From Pyrenophora tritici-repentis (taxonomy: Eukaryota > Ascomycota > Dothideomycetes > Pleosporales > Pleosporaceae): a stretch of 64,000 nucleotides of DNA. Below are positions 12,792-24,305 of this stretch, one piece after another. The notes under the pieces are model-generated. The model searched no databases. It saw only the letters and a program-made list of their open reading frames with translations, and was not told the DNA's origin. The position numbers and the translations under genes were made by a program. The DNA is taken from contig NC_089395.1 of NCBI RefSeq assembly GCF_003171515.1, positions 558,001 to 622,000 on the forward strand. Reading direction: 5' to 3'. Numbering within the stretch: the first letter of the stretch is position 1; every line of letters starts with the position of its first letter.

Positions 12792-13338
12792 GTGGTTGTG
12801 GTGGTTGTGGTATTGTGAAGGTCACATTGTATATAATACCCCATATGGGGATCTAAATACATATGGATTGGCAACATGAAAGCAGGCAGTCTCTAGGGAT
12901 CTAATGCCCAGAGACAAGTCCAGAGCACCATGGTGTGTGTAGTATGTATGCCGACAAGCTCACTGTCACATGCCAAGAGCTGGTCACGTGCCGAAATCCA
13001 ATCTTGTAAGATTGACTTAAACAGGAACTCAACAGTGGCTCTTAACACAACTACATTTTCCCTGATTCGATTCGGCCAAGCATGCAACTGGGCAGATCTT
13101 CTGGTGCCGTGTAGTCCTCTACGCATCTTTCATCCACAACACCTATTGCTCATCCTCCCTTGTCGATTTCCGCGGGTGCCTTCTTGATACCCATCTCTAT
13201 CACTGTCCATCTTGTATCTGCCTCAGAGTGCTTTATCCTGGCTGACTTAATATCCATTATTTCGCTGTATGCTGCCCCATCTGTTTGAAACTCTTTTGTA
13301 TGGCCTCCAAGATCGTTTTCACTCGATACCCTCCTTCA

Positions 13339-14331
13339 TTACTTCTTCCCAGTCTCTCCGCATGTTAGTTTCATCAAAGACATCATGTACCTTTGGTGCA
13401 GCCACTTCTGTGCATAGCTGTATATGCCTGCATGGACAACCTCCGCTTGGTTCCAAAGTGAATCGTTAGACCCTATGCCATACGTGGCTGTCTTGAAGAA
13501 CCATAGCTTGACAGTGAGTGTGGCACCCAAGATCAAGATGTAAGCGCGAAGGAACATGAAGTCAAGACCGTCCTTTGGGATCTCTGCAACGGCGATGATG
13601 CTAGTTTCACAGCGGGTGTATCCTTTGTCAGCGAGATCCGTAAAATTTGTCTGAATTTCTTTCGAGAGTTTCGACCTTTCGAAGTATGCATCTTGTTCGT
13701 CCAGTCTCGTCGGGCCACCTTCTGGATGCGTCGAAGAGCCACAGTACACGTGGTATTATATGTCGCCCACCTTCTTGAGGAACTGCAAATATACAAGCCA
13801 CTTTGACTTGGTATCGGTTGGAATTGTGCACTCAAGTAGAGTCTGAACTGTAGGAGGTGAGGGAGATGTCAGGATTTCGATCATTCTTGGGGCGAACTCT
13901 ACGTCGAAATACGATAGCGCATGTAGAGTGGTAGCTTTGTCCGGGCACATATGGCGTACCAGCTCCGTTGCAGATGCATCGACTCCCAGGACGGGAAATC
14001 CCTCTCTGGCAATCACTTCGTGGAGTGAATCGTCCATCGCCGTCTGCTGAAGCTGGCAGAGAGTAGAATGAGATGAAGGAGTAGAAGATTGAATGGTGAG
14101 AGTTGGAACCGAGTTTTGACGCGTAAGTCTAGCGCGTTCAGAAGTGGGGGGCACAGACAGTCGATTCTTCAGGATATATGCGATGTAGGAAGTATGTTGC
14201 ACATGCATCAACTTCAAAGACAGAAAATACCTCGAGCGCAACCACTTCGCTTTATGGAATGTCCAGTACGGATTATTGTAGCCCTCCTGGGTGAACAGCC
14301 ATAGACTCTTTCTGACAACATTGGGACCCAT
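13339..14331 (-). pseudogene. Unrecognised coding sequence, two frames, probably broken
   Basis: Two long minus-strand frames abut here. The upstream one runs down to a TAA at about 13756 and includes an ATG at 14037 (MDDSLHEVIAREGFPVLGVD) as well as one at 14331. The downstream one covers about 13749-13339, contains a hydrophobic segment (FMFLRAYILILGATLTVKLW) and ends in a TAA. Both read as real protein. No GT-AG pair I could find joins them in frame: the only obvious donor, GTGGGC after LKK, has the wrong phase for the nearby acceptors. I recognise no family. It may be a decayed gene or the downstream neighbour of the broken gene at 14392-15803, which has the same orientation. Confidence 0.4.
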
Positions 14332-14391
14332 GTATTCTCCGCGGTACTGTATCACCACTTCATAATTACGATATTGACATATGCGTAGAGA

Positions 14392-15803
14392 TTACTGAGG
14401 TACATTCGCTCCTCTACAGCTAGCCTGCGCCAATGCTTTCTCACCACCATCGTCACCATCTTCTCCATCCTCTGAAGGCGAGGCTTCAGATGACCAGTCC
14501 GGTTCGTCCTCCGACATTTCTATGTTGTCAAGCCACTTGTTATTCTCGTGGCCTCTCTTGGCCAGTACCGGGACGCTCTTCCACGACGATTACTTGGCCT
14601 CTGTAAGCTTACGGCTGAGATGGAAGATGACCTTCTTGACCTCTATCTCTTTAGAAGATACGACGGCATAGGAGCGAATTGCGAACGAAGCAAGCTGGCG
14701 CTGCACGAAATGTTGGAGATAATCCCTCGCAACAATATAACGACGGATGAGATCGCAAGTAATCAGCATACGCCAATTCCATATCTTCATCAACTGCGTG
14801 TTGTCCATGAGAGCACTACAAATATGTGATTAGTATAAGTATTCGATATAGGAGCAGCTGGCTTACACTACATCCACGAAGGCGTCAATGTGCATGAAGA
14901 ACGACGGGATAAAGTCAGCACCGCTGATTCTCTCACTCCAAAACTGCAGAGATGTCAACAAGCAAGTCAAGCTGGCTTGATTCTTATCGATTGCAGATCA
15001 CAGACAATATAGAGGCTCGTGCACAGTGGCACGTCCCAGAGAATGGTCTGTGATCTGCAATCGATAAGAATCAAGCCAGCTTGACTTGCTTGTTGACATC
15101 TCTGCAAAACTGGAGCCCTCTTGGCCTTTGCGCGGATAAACAATGGCAGGAGTATGGCAGCTCGTGTATGAGCTGCGCTGACAAGTTTTGCGTCAAACAG
15201 AAGAGGCTCGATTCGTTCTTCTTGGCGTTTCCTAAAGAACTGTGCCCGTTTTCCTGCCCAAGCACGGTCACCTTTGCTCGCCTTTCGGCCTACCGCCGTG
15301 GACTCCAGTGTTGCTTTTTGGGCCGCAATTGCCTATGTTTCGTGTAGCAGGACTTGCAGCTCCTCTATGGTGTCATTCAGTTTTACGAACTTTGCCTTCT
15401 GGGACTCTTGCTCTTGAGGGGTCTCGTTTGTAGGTGCTTCTCCGAGCATGCGTGCTGCCAAGTTCCAGTTGGTGACTTTCACGACACAGTCCTCGTGTGA
15501 AACTTCGCCTGGCACCAAGTTGCGGATGTATGAGTTCATGCCGTACAGCTAATGATGCACCTAGTGGTGTCAGTTACCAGCTCGAGTTGCGGCATTGCAA
15601 AATCTTACCTGTTTCCAAATAGACTCAACAGTGCCCTTTGATTTATCCCGTGTCTCAGCGAGGCTCTTGTCTTTGTTCTTTCCTGTGACAGCCTCCCGAC
15701 AGTCTGGCGGCACCCATCCTCGCCTGACGGCAAGCCGATCTCTCACTTCACTAGCGCGGTTAGGTATCCACAATCGCGCTTCTCTCACCTTCACTTTCAC
15801 CAC
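14392..15803 (-). pseudogene. Unrecognised gene broken by a MITE and by stop codons
   Basis: Minus-strand coding sequence can be followed in pieces. The first exon contains RLWIPNRASEVRDRLAVRRG, then a clean intron (GTAAGA to TAG, about 15551-15608), then LYGMNSYIRNLVPGEV. A later exon holds RISGADFIPSFFMHIDAFVD, a second intron (GTAAGC to TAG, about 14820-14865) follows, then ALMDNTQLMKIWNWRMLI, and an acidic tail ends at a TAA at 14392. The frame carries an internal TAG near 15345 and an internal TAA near 14590, both at positions where a CpA-to-TpA change in CAG or CAA would create them. A 158-bp MITE sits in the exon between 14947 and 15104. No ATG is found at the 5' end. Family unknown. 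Confidence 0.6.
14939..15112. mobile_element. hAT-type MITE with flanking 8-bp target duplication
   Basis: The element itself is 14947-15104 (158 bp). Its two 59-bp ends, 14947-15005 and 15046-15104, are perfect inverted repeats that start CAGAGATGTC, with a 40-bp centre. It is flanked on both sides by CAAAACTG (14939-14946 and 15105-15112). An 8-bp target duplication and ends beginning CAG are hallmarks of the hAT superfamily. There is no room for a transposase, so it is a non-autonomous MITE. The perfect arms suggest a young insertion. With the element and one duplicate set aside, the minus-strand frame on the right (ending GLQF) runs directly into that on the left (WSERISG), so it landed in an exon. 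Confidence 0.93.
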
Positions 15804-16397
15804 AATACTACCGAGTTAACCTTAACGGCTCTCTAATCGAATTTTCTCAACCACTACAGGTTGAGTGAGGCGTCTAAACTCGAATTAAGGTCGAGTTGTA
15901 GCTTTAATCGTCATTCTTTGTTTTTGGTTTCGGAAGCGGAAGTTTTGAGGTACCTGTGGGTGACTATGGCACTACTGCTGAACACACAGTGCAGTCAACA
16001 GGAACAATCTATTAGAGGAACAAATTAGTCCCATTGTAGTCTCTTAACGCATTTATGCTTGGCACATGAAGCAAAAGAGCAAGTCGAGATTCAAAGTATA
16101 CAAAGGAAATTCTATTGAAAGATCGTGATGTAGTAATATAACTACAAAGCATGCGCTATCATGACGCGGCCGTGAATGAGAGACATGAAAGTCGTGAGGA
16201 GCGTTAGCCATAACCGTAAAAGAAAAGAGAAAAAAGAGAGCGATCGACCGTGACAAACAGGAAAAGAGACGCCATACCACCCACCATCCACCTAAAACAC
16301 CAACATGGGCCCGTTACTCGCCTTCCAAGTACTCAAATGCAACAACTTCCTGCCCCCACCACCCCAAAACTTATCCTTATGAACGTGTTCCCTTTCC
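15804..16397. other. Intergenic region between broken gene and F-box gene
   Basis: No coding sequence is supported. The stretch should contain the promoter of the minus-strand broken gene and the 3' end of the minus-strand F-box gene. Several CTCGA(A/G)TT-like words recur near 15840-15895, but I see no longer repeat. Confidence 0.4.
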
Positions 16398-18120
16398 CTA
16401 CCCCTCCTCCCACCAGTCGCAGCGGCACCCCCCACCCGCACTTCCCACAACAGCAGCACTCCCCCTAACCGGTCTACCCAACCACCTCGACAACACCCTC
16501 TCCCTCTCTTTCCTCTCCATGTACCCCACCTCCTCAATCGCCTCCTGCACCTCCTCCATAAGCGGACCCATGATCCTGACATCGCTCCTTACTTCCCTCT
16601 CCCTCGGCATTGCCATTTCCCTCGGCGGCGGAGCAATCTCAACCGGACTCAACATAACCGGCACATCCATACTCTCAACCTCTTGATACTGTTTCCAGCT
16701 ATCATTCCCAGTAATCGTAGTCAGCGGCTCAAGCGCCTTGTCCCAATCGCCCTCCCTCAGTTTGACGTCTTCAAAGTTGAACTCGCGAAGCGACCGCTTA
16801 TGTCGTGTGATGAAATCCGCAATCTGTGAGGAATCCATGATTGCGTTTTCGAGAGCTAGGGTGCGAAGGCGGGGGAAAGATAGTGGTGTGGGACCACCTC
16901 CTGCTCCTCCTACTCGTTGGGAGGGGTGAATATTACTCTCATCCGCATAGTTGGCTTTGCTGGACTGCCCCGACAAACAAGGTTCACGATCCAGACTCAA
17001 CGGACAAGGACCACGCGACCCTTTCCACCGGAAGAAAAGACGGGTCAGACTACGGGAGAGAGTGGAGAGGTAGGCGTGTAGGACGCGGAGGTGTTCTGTA
17101 GAGTGGCTGCTGCGAGACCGCGGGGACGAGGGAATGTTTTCCATGCAGATTGATAGATGGCGGATTTGGCTCCAGCGCTTGGCTGATGAAGGTGTGCTGC
17201 CGAAGTTGTGCAGGGGGTGCAGGTAGAGGAGGCCGCACGGGTGGATGGGGTGGAGGGATAGGGCTGAGAGACTGTACAAGGGGGCACGCTCGATGGCGAT
17301 GCGGAGCGAGATTAGGGCGTAGTCTACAACACCACGGCGATGGCGTGGGCTGTTGGATCCGGGACAAGAGATTTTAAGATGTGTAAGATTAATCATTTGG
17401 GAGAAGGCGGCGCAGAAGGCGGGGACGTTTGTGGCGGCGTGGAACAGGGGTGGGTATTGTTTGATGAGTAGGTCTTGCATTTCCCAGCTACCGTACTTTG
17501 GCGCCTTGTCCTTTGCAGGTCCATGTTGGGGGAGTTGAACTTGGGGCTCGTAGATGAACTGTTGCTCTGCGCCGGTCAAGGGGTCGATGATGGGTGGAAG
17601 GCATGTTTCTGGTCCGTGGGGCATGTGGAAGGTGAAGGTCTTGACGTGGCGGCCTATCCTCGACAGCGCATCAATTCGCGCAGGCTTGGAAAATGTAGAT
17701 GTTTTGAATGTAACAGTCATCTTTTCGAACAACCGGGGCGCTGCTTTGGCAGAAAAGTCATGGCATACGAGACGGAAGCTTGATAGATCCTCTGATTCCA
17801 TATGGTCGAGCAAATTATCGCGGCATGCATCATTAAGCCAGAAGCGCAAGAAGACTGAACTTGTAGAAAGAACCAGGTTACAAATGGAACCATTTGAGCG
17901 AATTGCTTTGTGCTGTCAGTACCCGAATCTTGCATGTTCCAACAGTGAGGGAGCACTTACATCGACCATCCGCCGTCGTCGCCGGCGTCAATGGAATCTC
18001 TCCAAACAGCAGTTTCGAACTCGCGCGCGACACCGTAGTCGCAGCACTACCATAGCTATTCTGGCTCTCTTTGGAATTCGATCGCTTTAGCGACGGTGGT
18101 TGTCGCTGTGAGTGATACAT
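16398..18120 (-). CDS. F-box domain protein
   Basis: Two exons, 17961-18120 and 16398-17854, flank a 106-bp intron (GTAAGT to CAG) and give 538 residues starting MYHSQRQPPSLKRSNSKESQ. The exon junction restores the reading FFLRFWLNDACRDNLLDHME. A degenerate F-box follows the Ser-rich N-terminus (LLDHMESEDLSSFRLVCHDF then APRLFEKMTV), the form common in Dothideomycete F-box proteins. F-box proteins bring substrates to SCF (Skp1-cullin) ubiquitin ligases. The middle contains leucine-rich, LRR-like segments (LTHLKISCPG, LRTLALENAIMDSSQIADFI), a likely substrate-binding surface. The C-terminus is Arg/Glu-rich, then Gly/Cys-rich. The substrate is unknown. Confidence 0.78.
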
Positions 18121-19767
18121 GTTCAAGCTTGTACAATCTCATGCAAATGTAGTATAGCGTAGTTGTGTTTAAAAAATCGATTTCAATCAAGGTATCAATC
18201 TGGTGAAAAATCGTAAATAAATCGTACTCGTCGTTTCAAACATCCAATCTTCCCAGAGATGAAAGCGAAAAAAAGACGAGAGAGAAATCCTAAGGATACC
18301 AAAAAATTGAACCTCCATCGCAGTCAGTCCTATTTACCCAAACTAGCCATGCTCTAAAAAAGCGGGGCGAACTGACACGAATGCAAGTGTGAGTCAAAAC
18401 CACTTTGTCAACCCTCATCGCCAACCAAGTCGCCACCCCATCACCTAACCTCGATGGAGCCTCCAACACTGCGCAAAAACACGACTACACCACGGTGCAG
18501 AGACGTGTATATATGGTGTTTGACGCGACGATTCGACACAGCCATCCATGTGGGGCCGTCGGCTTGAAACGTTTCACACCGCTCGGCCAACCGTAGGCTG
18601 GCATGCACGGGATGGTGTCTGCGGCGCCTGCAGTAGTGTGCGTTGTTCGGTCTTGGGGGACAGTGGCTGGGCGAGTGCGAGTGCGTAGGACTGGCGGTCA
18701 GCGCTCCGGAGTCGCGTGTAGGGCTTGTGTACTTGTGCAGGGGGTTGTGGGAAGCGCCTTGATTGAGTCAAGGGCCAGGTACGACGCGTCTGTTAGTTTG
18801 CGCGGGCGAGAGACGCGATTCGTAGGAGACAATAACAATAAACAAATGATGTCTTTTTTTGGTAGTTCGCGTCTGTTTCAAGTCAATGTAAGGTTATCGA
18901 TTAGTGTCCGGAGGCGTGGTGTGGCTGGGTACATGGAAAGTCAACACCATACAACTATCGCGACGTCCTTCTGCTTCCGTCTTGTAGATGGACTCCAAGA
19001 CGTGATAAGTACAACTCGTGATAGATGACAACTAAATCCTTCCTAATACATCATCCGACAAGATCTAAGCTACAACATCACATCACATCACAGCAGCTAT
19101 CAATCTCGAGTGTATGTTAAGAACGCGTTCGCGCAAAACCACAACATCACAACCACGCGTTTCCCTCTGCTCTGCTTACACACCACCTTCCCAATCTCTT
19201 GGCCAAAAGCATCATCACCGCGAAAATGCCTCACCCGCATAGTGGCGTTACAACACAAACCAAGCAAATCATTTCTACAGGTTGACCGGTCACACGGGAC
19301 GGGCCCCGCACTGGGTACATCCTGCCCCTACCAAAGCACATGGGCGTTCAAGATTATATCGAAAACAAATTGATGATTGGATGTAGAAACTACATGAAAC
19401 ATGATGTATACTACCCGGTTTCGTTTCATTCCACTACTTTCTCCACCTCCCCACCGCACCGACAGACAGACATCCTCATAACAGCATTAGTCAAGTATAA
19501 CTATTGGGTAAGAAAGATAAAACACATCGTCTTGAAACAGTGGAACAGCTGCAGGTGGGAGGTCTCCACCTTCCCGCTGTACAGTATGCACGCACGCCCT
19601 CGTGGCCACCATTGGCCGTACCGTTGCGACCCAAACTACTTTTTGTCGATCCCCAAGTTGCCGTCGAGTAACGTTGACCGAATACAGCCGCTTGCATCCA
19701 GTCTCCTCATCATCCTGACGCAATGGGACTACTTCGGACCTGCCTCATTGGGCTTCCTGCGCATTCC
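18121..19767. other. Intergenic region between F-box and arrestin genes
   Basis: This 1.65-kb interval holds the promoter of the minus-strand F-box gene and the 3' side of the arrestin gene. A plus-strand frame at 18603-19028 lacks codon structure or motifs. Nothing else stands out apart from A-rich runs around 18160-18310. Confidence 0.4.
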
Positions 19768-21205
19768 TCATCGTCTCTTCTCGTCGGAGAATCTTGGGGC
19801 GCCCTCGGGAACGGGAGGAGGCATATAACTTCCCCTATACCCATTAATAGGCGGTAGATTCTGGCCAACGACTTCTTCGTAGCTTGGCGGGGCATCATCA
19901 TATACAGGAGCTGGCGGAGGCTGGGAAGGTTGGCCGCTGAAGCCCGTGGTAGGAGTATGAAGAGGTGGTGCATGAAGTGGGGGTTTTCCCGATTCTGCAT
20001 TGAACCCAGCTGCTAGTAGTGCCGTTGGGGGCGCGATGCCAGAGTAGACCTTGACCGGTAAGCGGAGGGGTAGCACAATGAGCTGATCTTCACCGTGCTT
20101 GTAGCTTCCGTAGCCAAGTCCGACGCGCACTTCGAGCTCGTAGAAGCGCGAGAGGTTGCAGGATGTAAAGCTTGGCGAGACGGTGTTTGGTACAACCTTT
20201 CCAGACCAGTACTCTGGGTTGATGGGTACCTCGGTTTCTAGCGGGTCTGAAGGGGCGCCAATTGGTATCGCCATGTTGCTGAACGAGCACAGGATCCAAC
20301 TGTTGGACTCGGTACGGGATACGTCATGCGCCCGCACTTTGGTATATCCAATGAGTTCAACCTGGAGCATTTGCAGATATATGTTCTTTGTACGCGGGCT
20401 GACATTCTTGACAAGAACCCGCAGCGGTATGTCTTGGTTGGCCGTGAGTATCGCAGGGTTTGGCAAACGCGCATCAATGGCTACGCGCGGTTGCACACCT
20501 CCTGCAACAGACTTGCTTCCCGGATTCTCCAAAAATTCATGTTGTCTTCTTGCATACGCTTCTCCGTCTGCCTTTTCGGGCCGCGGAGGCTCAATAGGCA
20601 AAAACGTAAAGTTTGCAATTGCCCTTGGGTTTTCCTTGAAGAACTGTGGTCTTCCTACCGTCACCTTGACGAAGTATCGAATCTCTGCCTCGCCTGGGAA
20701 TCCACTAAGCGTTGGTGGAAGTGTAGCCTTGACGTGTTGTGTCGGTGTTTTTGCGAATTCGGGAATCGTATTTGTAAAGGAGACACTGGAGATGGGGTTG
20801 TTCGACTGTTGGCATTGCGTATTGAGAGGAAGCTGTTGTTCGCGTCAGCGGTGTGGGAAGTCGCTGCCACCACTGGATGCCTACCTTGAACTGAAATGGA
20901 TATTCAAAAGAACCAGAATTCAAAGGGAAAATAGCCTTTGGATTGAGGTCTTCTTGACGTGTATTCGGTGGGAGCAAGACCTGTGTCTGGTACAAGAACT
21001 TGTGTACTTCTAGGACTGGTCTCTGTTTGTCCGGCCTGCTCGGATGTATGGGCGCCAGTAGCCGTGTCCTGCCCTCACCTTCAAGCTTCACAATGATGCT
21101 GCTTACATTGGCCGGATGGGGCACACGCAAAATGACCTTGCCCTGTATGAGGTCGAGATTTGTATAGTGCTCGTGCGGATGCTCGAGCACAATGTTGACA
21201 TTCAT
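19768..21205 (-). CDS. Alpha-arrestin (arrestin-related trafficking adaptor)
   Basis: Two exons, 20885-21205 and 19768-20832, are joined over a 52-bp intron (GTAGGC to CAG) and encode 461 residues. The N-terminal arrestin fold begins MNVNIVLEHPHEHYTNLDLI and continues with QGKVILRVPHPANVSSIIVK. The C-terminal arrestin half includes DIPLRVLVKNVSPRTKNIYL and the strand-rich block to LPLRLPVKVYSGIAPP. A PPSY motif at about residue 422 (DDAPPSYEEV) fits the PPxY consensus recognised by WW domains of the Rsp5/Nedd4 ubiquitin ligase. Alpha-arrestins recruit that ligase to plasma-membrane transporters and receptors for endocytosis. Length and domain order match fungal ARTs. The particular cargo cannot be inferred. 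Confidence 0.88.
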
Positions 21206-21810
21206 TTTGAGGCGTGCTGCGCGGGGTTGCGATTGTGTTGCTTTAGGCTACGATGTCTGAGTGAGGGAAATCGCGCAGTTTGCAGAGATGAAGCAACATG
21301 TCAGAAGTTAAAAAGTCTTGAGTGTGGAGCCATGTTATAGATTTTGTTTTTAATGCAGAGGCTAAGCCAGGAGAACGCGTGTCAAGTCATGAGCGTGTTT
21401 GCGCGCAGGCTGAAGGGCACAAAACGGATTGAGCAGGGCGGGGTGCGAAGTTCCCAGGATCCAACAACGTCATAAGCACTAAGCAAACAAGACGTCTTTT
21501 GTAGCTATCTAGCCGCAAGCAATGATTTCAAATATTTGGAAATGATCTTGCTAGACTGCTTTCCGTATATCTCAGCTCAATAGCTGGGTGCATACGGTGC
21601 GATGTCGCACCTTGAAACCGGGTAATATGCCGTACACAGCCACAATCGCACCCCAGCCGCAGTTCCGAGCTGGAGCATGCCCAGTCTTACTTCAGCATCG
21701 TGTTTCTTGCCCAATTCTCTCGGCGGCGAATGCGGCTACTTTTGCGATGGAACATTCCGGAGCTTGCGCTTGGTGCACTACAGCTTTTCTTTTGCTAGCA
21801 TATCTGGAGG

Positions 21811-23208
21811 CTATGTTAGCACTACTGGTTCATGTTGTGGAGCTGTCACCGTACCACATATATCTAAATAGAATGCAATAGCGTTAAAACTACATGTTTG
21901 TCAGCTAGATTCGTTCCGGTCGATGAGCAGCATCCTTCATACTTGCGCTTGCTCCCCGTGAGTTCCCAGAAGAACCACTTGAGACGATTCGTCCAGTTGA
22001 TCAGGTCAAGATGGCTTACGCCAATCAAAGTACCTTTATAATCACCCCACTGGCTTGAATGGACGCTGTAAAAGGTCAGATATCAGTACATCATCCTCAG
22101 TCTTGCGTCTTTTGTACCTAACCAGCCCATCGTTTACCCCCTCTATTGGCTTGATAATCGCATGCGAAGGCGAAAAGACGGACCATTTGCTGGGCTCCAG
22201 CGACGCGCCATACGAGTAATACTTGACGTCCGGTATATCCGGTGTCTTGGGGTTGAAAACATTCTTCATATATGCTTGTGTGAGCTGTGAGAAGGCGCCA
22301 GTTTCAAGGCCAAAGTACTCCATGACCTTGTAAACTCGCTTGATACGGCGCTCTACCTTGTTTTAGCTTGGAATCATGGATGTATCTGGTCAACATACGG
22401 CCTATTGTCTCAAACATGTAATCAGCAAAGGCAGAGCCTCTGTGTGGAGTCGCAATGGTGGTGAGGGAAAGGATCTTGAAGTCGGTCGGTCGAAGTTGGC
22501 TGATCATGTATCGTGAGTCGAGACCCCTGTGTTGTCTCAATACAATGTTTCTTGGAAGACATTATGATGTTTACCCCTAGCCAATGTCAGCTACCAGGAA
22601 TTGTGCCAGCTTGATTATCCTCCTACCATGCTGTGTCTGCAACTAGTCAGTGATATGTATCTTGCCTGGAGATACGTGCACATACGCGATGATGTTGACC
22701 TGCTTTCCCTTTGCTTTGAGCGCAATACTCTCGGCCAACTTGGCTGATCTTGCCTCGATGCTCCCACTGGGTGGCACTGCAGCGACGATGACTTCGATGC
22801 CTTTATGTGCCAGTGCATCTGTGATTCCCCGCCAGTATTGTATTCCTGGTATGAATTGGCCGGCAAGACGCAATTCGTCAAATCCAAGGAGCCCATGTGC
22901 CAGGACTATGGTGTTTTTCTGCGAGAATCAGAATTGCAAAGTACGGGTGGACTTGGGCTCGTACAGGAGTATCTTGATTCTGTTAGCCATATTCGTGAAA
23001 TCAAGTGATTATAATCCCAAGTACCATATTTCTCGCGCATTACAGCAAACTCATCGACAATCTCGCGACCAAAGTCTGAGATGCGCGGGTCTTCTTTGCG
23101 CCATTGCGAGCTGCTGAACTGACGACAGGCATACTTTGGTATTAGAGTATATGTCACTGGCCTCGAAATAGGCGAGCGAAGAGTCGCCCGAGTACATGTT
23201 CGTATCAT
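21811..23208 (-). pseudogene. TGL2-like lipase, multi-exon, with unresolved frame breaks
   Basis: Several minus-strand exons make an alpha/beta-hydrolase close to mitochondrial triacylglycerol lipase Tgl2. The N-terminus (ATG at 23208) is Arg-rich with CRQFSSSQ, like a mitochondrial presequence. Then come IVLAHGLLGFDELRLAG (oxyanion region), the nucleophile elbow HSM-G, SLTTIATPHRGSAFAD, the aspartate region IEGVNDGLV, and LIGVSHLDLINWTNR with the catalytic His. The last exon reads FNAIAFYLDICG. Introns near 21870-21915, 22055-22105, 22340-22390 and 22635-22685 look normal. Two junctions fail: between MREKY and NTIVLAHG (about 22915-23015), and at the elbow itself (about 22520-22632), where the best splice sites leave the phase wrong. 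It may be a pseudogene, a sequence error or unusual splicing. Confidence 0.62.
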
Positions 23209-23694
23209 TGGGTAGTTGTCATTGTATGTGACTCCAGAACGCGTTTGGAGTTTAGCTGCGAAGTTCCGCGTTGCGCTCCACGGATGACGTACGTAGGGCT
23301 CGTTAGCGACAACTGCCGGCCAGGGTCTGTGACGGGTACAACTGATGGATACAGATCGAGGCTGAAACATGTATCAGACCCGCAGACGTTATGCAATCCC
23401 ATGCGTGCAGTGCGACGGGATACGTGTGTGGGAGTTTTAAGTACAGGAAGTTTTCAGAAGAGTCGCAGTTGAAGCAGAAATGGCACAACATACACCATCA
23501 TGAAGCTGCAGTTGCTAGGACATTTTCGTAATGCATCGTATACTGGTTGGAACTCAACTGGCGCAGTCCGAATCTGACTGCTACCAGGTCATATACAGGA
23601 AGCCATCTCCACCACTGTACCCTCCTGTCCGGTTCCCCATAAAGTAGTAAAGTGCAGCTGCCCTTGCGCATCACCCAGACGTTATACCAGCGGT

Positions 23695-24305
23695 CTAGTT
23701 TGCCTTTCGCGGCGGCTCGGGGTTGGCGGTTATGACGGCCTGGATGAGTTGGTCGACGACCTTGGAGCCAGACTTGTTGCCAATCTCTTCAATCTCCTTG
23801 ACCTTGGCGTCGGTGTCCTTCTTTGCATCCTCCTCGGCCTTTTGGTTGCCTGAGCTGTGCTGTTCCGTTGTCAGCTTCATGCCCCCCAGCCTGTAGAGTG
23901 TTGACGTCGTTGACGAACCTCCTTCTCAAACTTCTGGTACTCGTCCTCCTTTTCTTTCCTGTAGTCTTCGATCTCCTTTTGTGCTTCGTTTCGGGCGTCC
24001 TTTACTCGCTTGGTGCGGTCTGGGTACATTAGAGCTATGTCTCGGTAGGGTGTCGGAAGCTTCATTTACATTCTCTTGCTGCTGGAGTGTTAGCGACTGC
24101 TATCTTTAACACACTCGAACTGCGACATACCTTGCTGGACAATCTTCTGAGCTTCGCGCTCGGCCTGTATCGCGTGTGAGCTATGCGGATGTTATAGTGG
24201 GTTGCGCTGCCTTACGTCGAGCAGGGTCTGGATACCCGCGGAGTTTTGGGCGGACTACAGCTGTCAGCGGTCACTCTAACCCACGTATTCCGAATAGCTC
24301 ACCAT
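23695..24305 (-). CDS. VMA10: V-type proton ATPase subunit G
   Basis: Six exons: 24303-24305, 24216-24254, 24131-24164, 24070-24078, 23919-24019 and 23695-23859. Together they give 116 residues, the usual length for fungal subunit G. The product begins M-SAQNSAGIQTLLDAEREAQ, passes through KIVQQAREYRTKRVKDAR and ends PEPPRKAN. It is a long charged helix that pairs with subunit E as a peripheral stalk of the vacuolar proton pump, acting on the cytosolic face of vacuoles and endosomes. Exon 1 codes only for the initiator Met, and exon 4 is a 9-nt micro-exon, both bounded by GT and AG. All phases agree and the conserved helix reads through without a gap, which is strong support for this model. 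Confidence 0.95.

Noticed and set aside
12374..12877. 167-codon minus-strand frame
   Set aside because: It is antisense to the SCP2 gene, whose frame, intron and PTS1 ending are clear.
18603..19028. 141-codon plus-strand frame
   Set aside because: Codon pattern and composition look non-coding; no motif.
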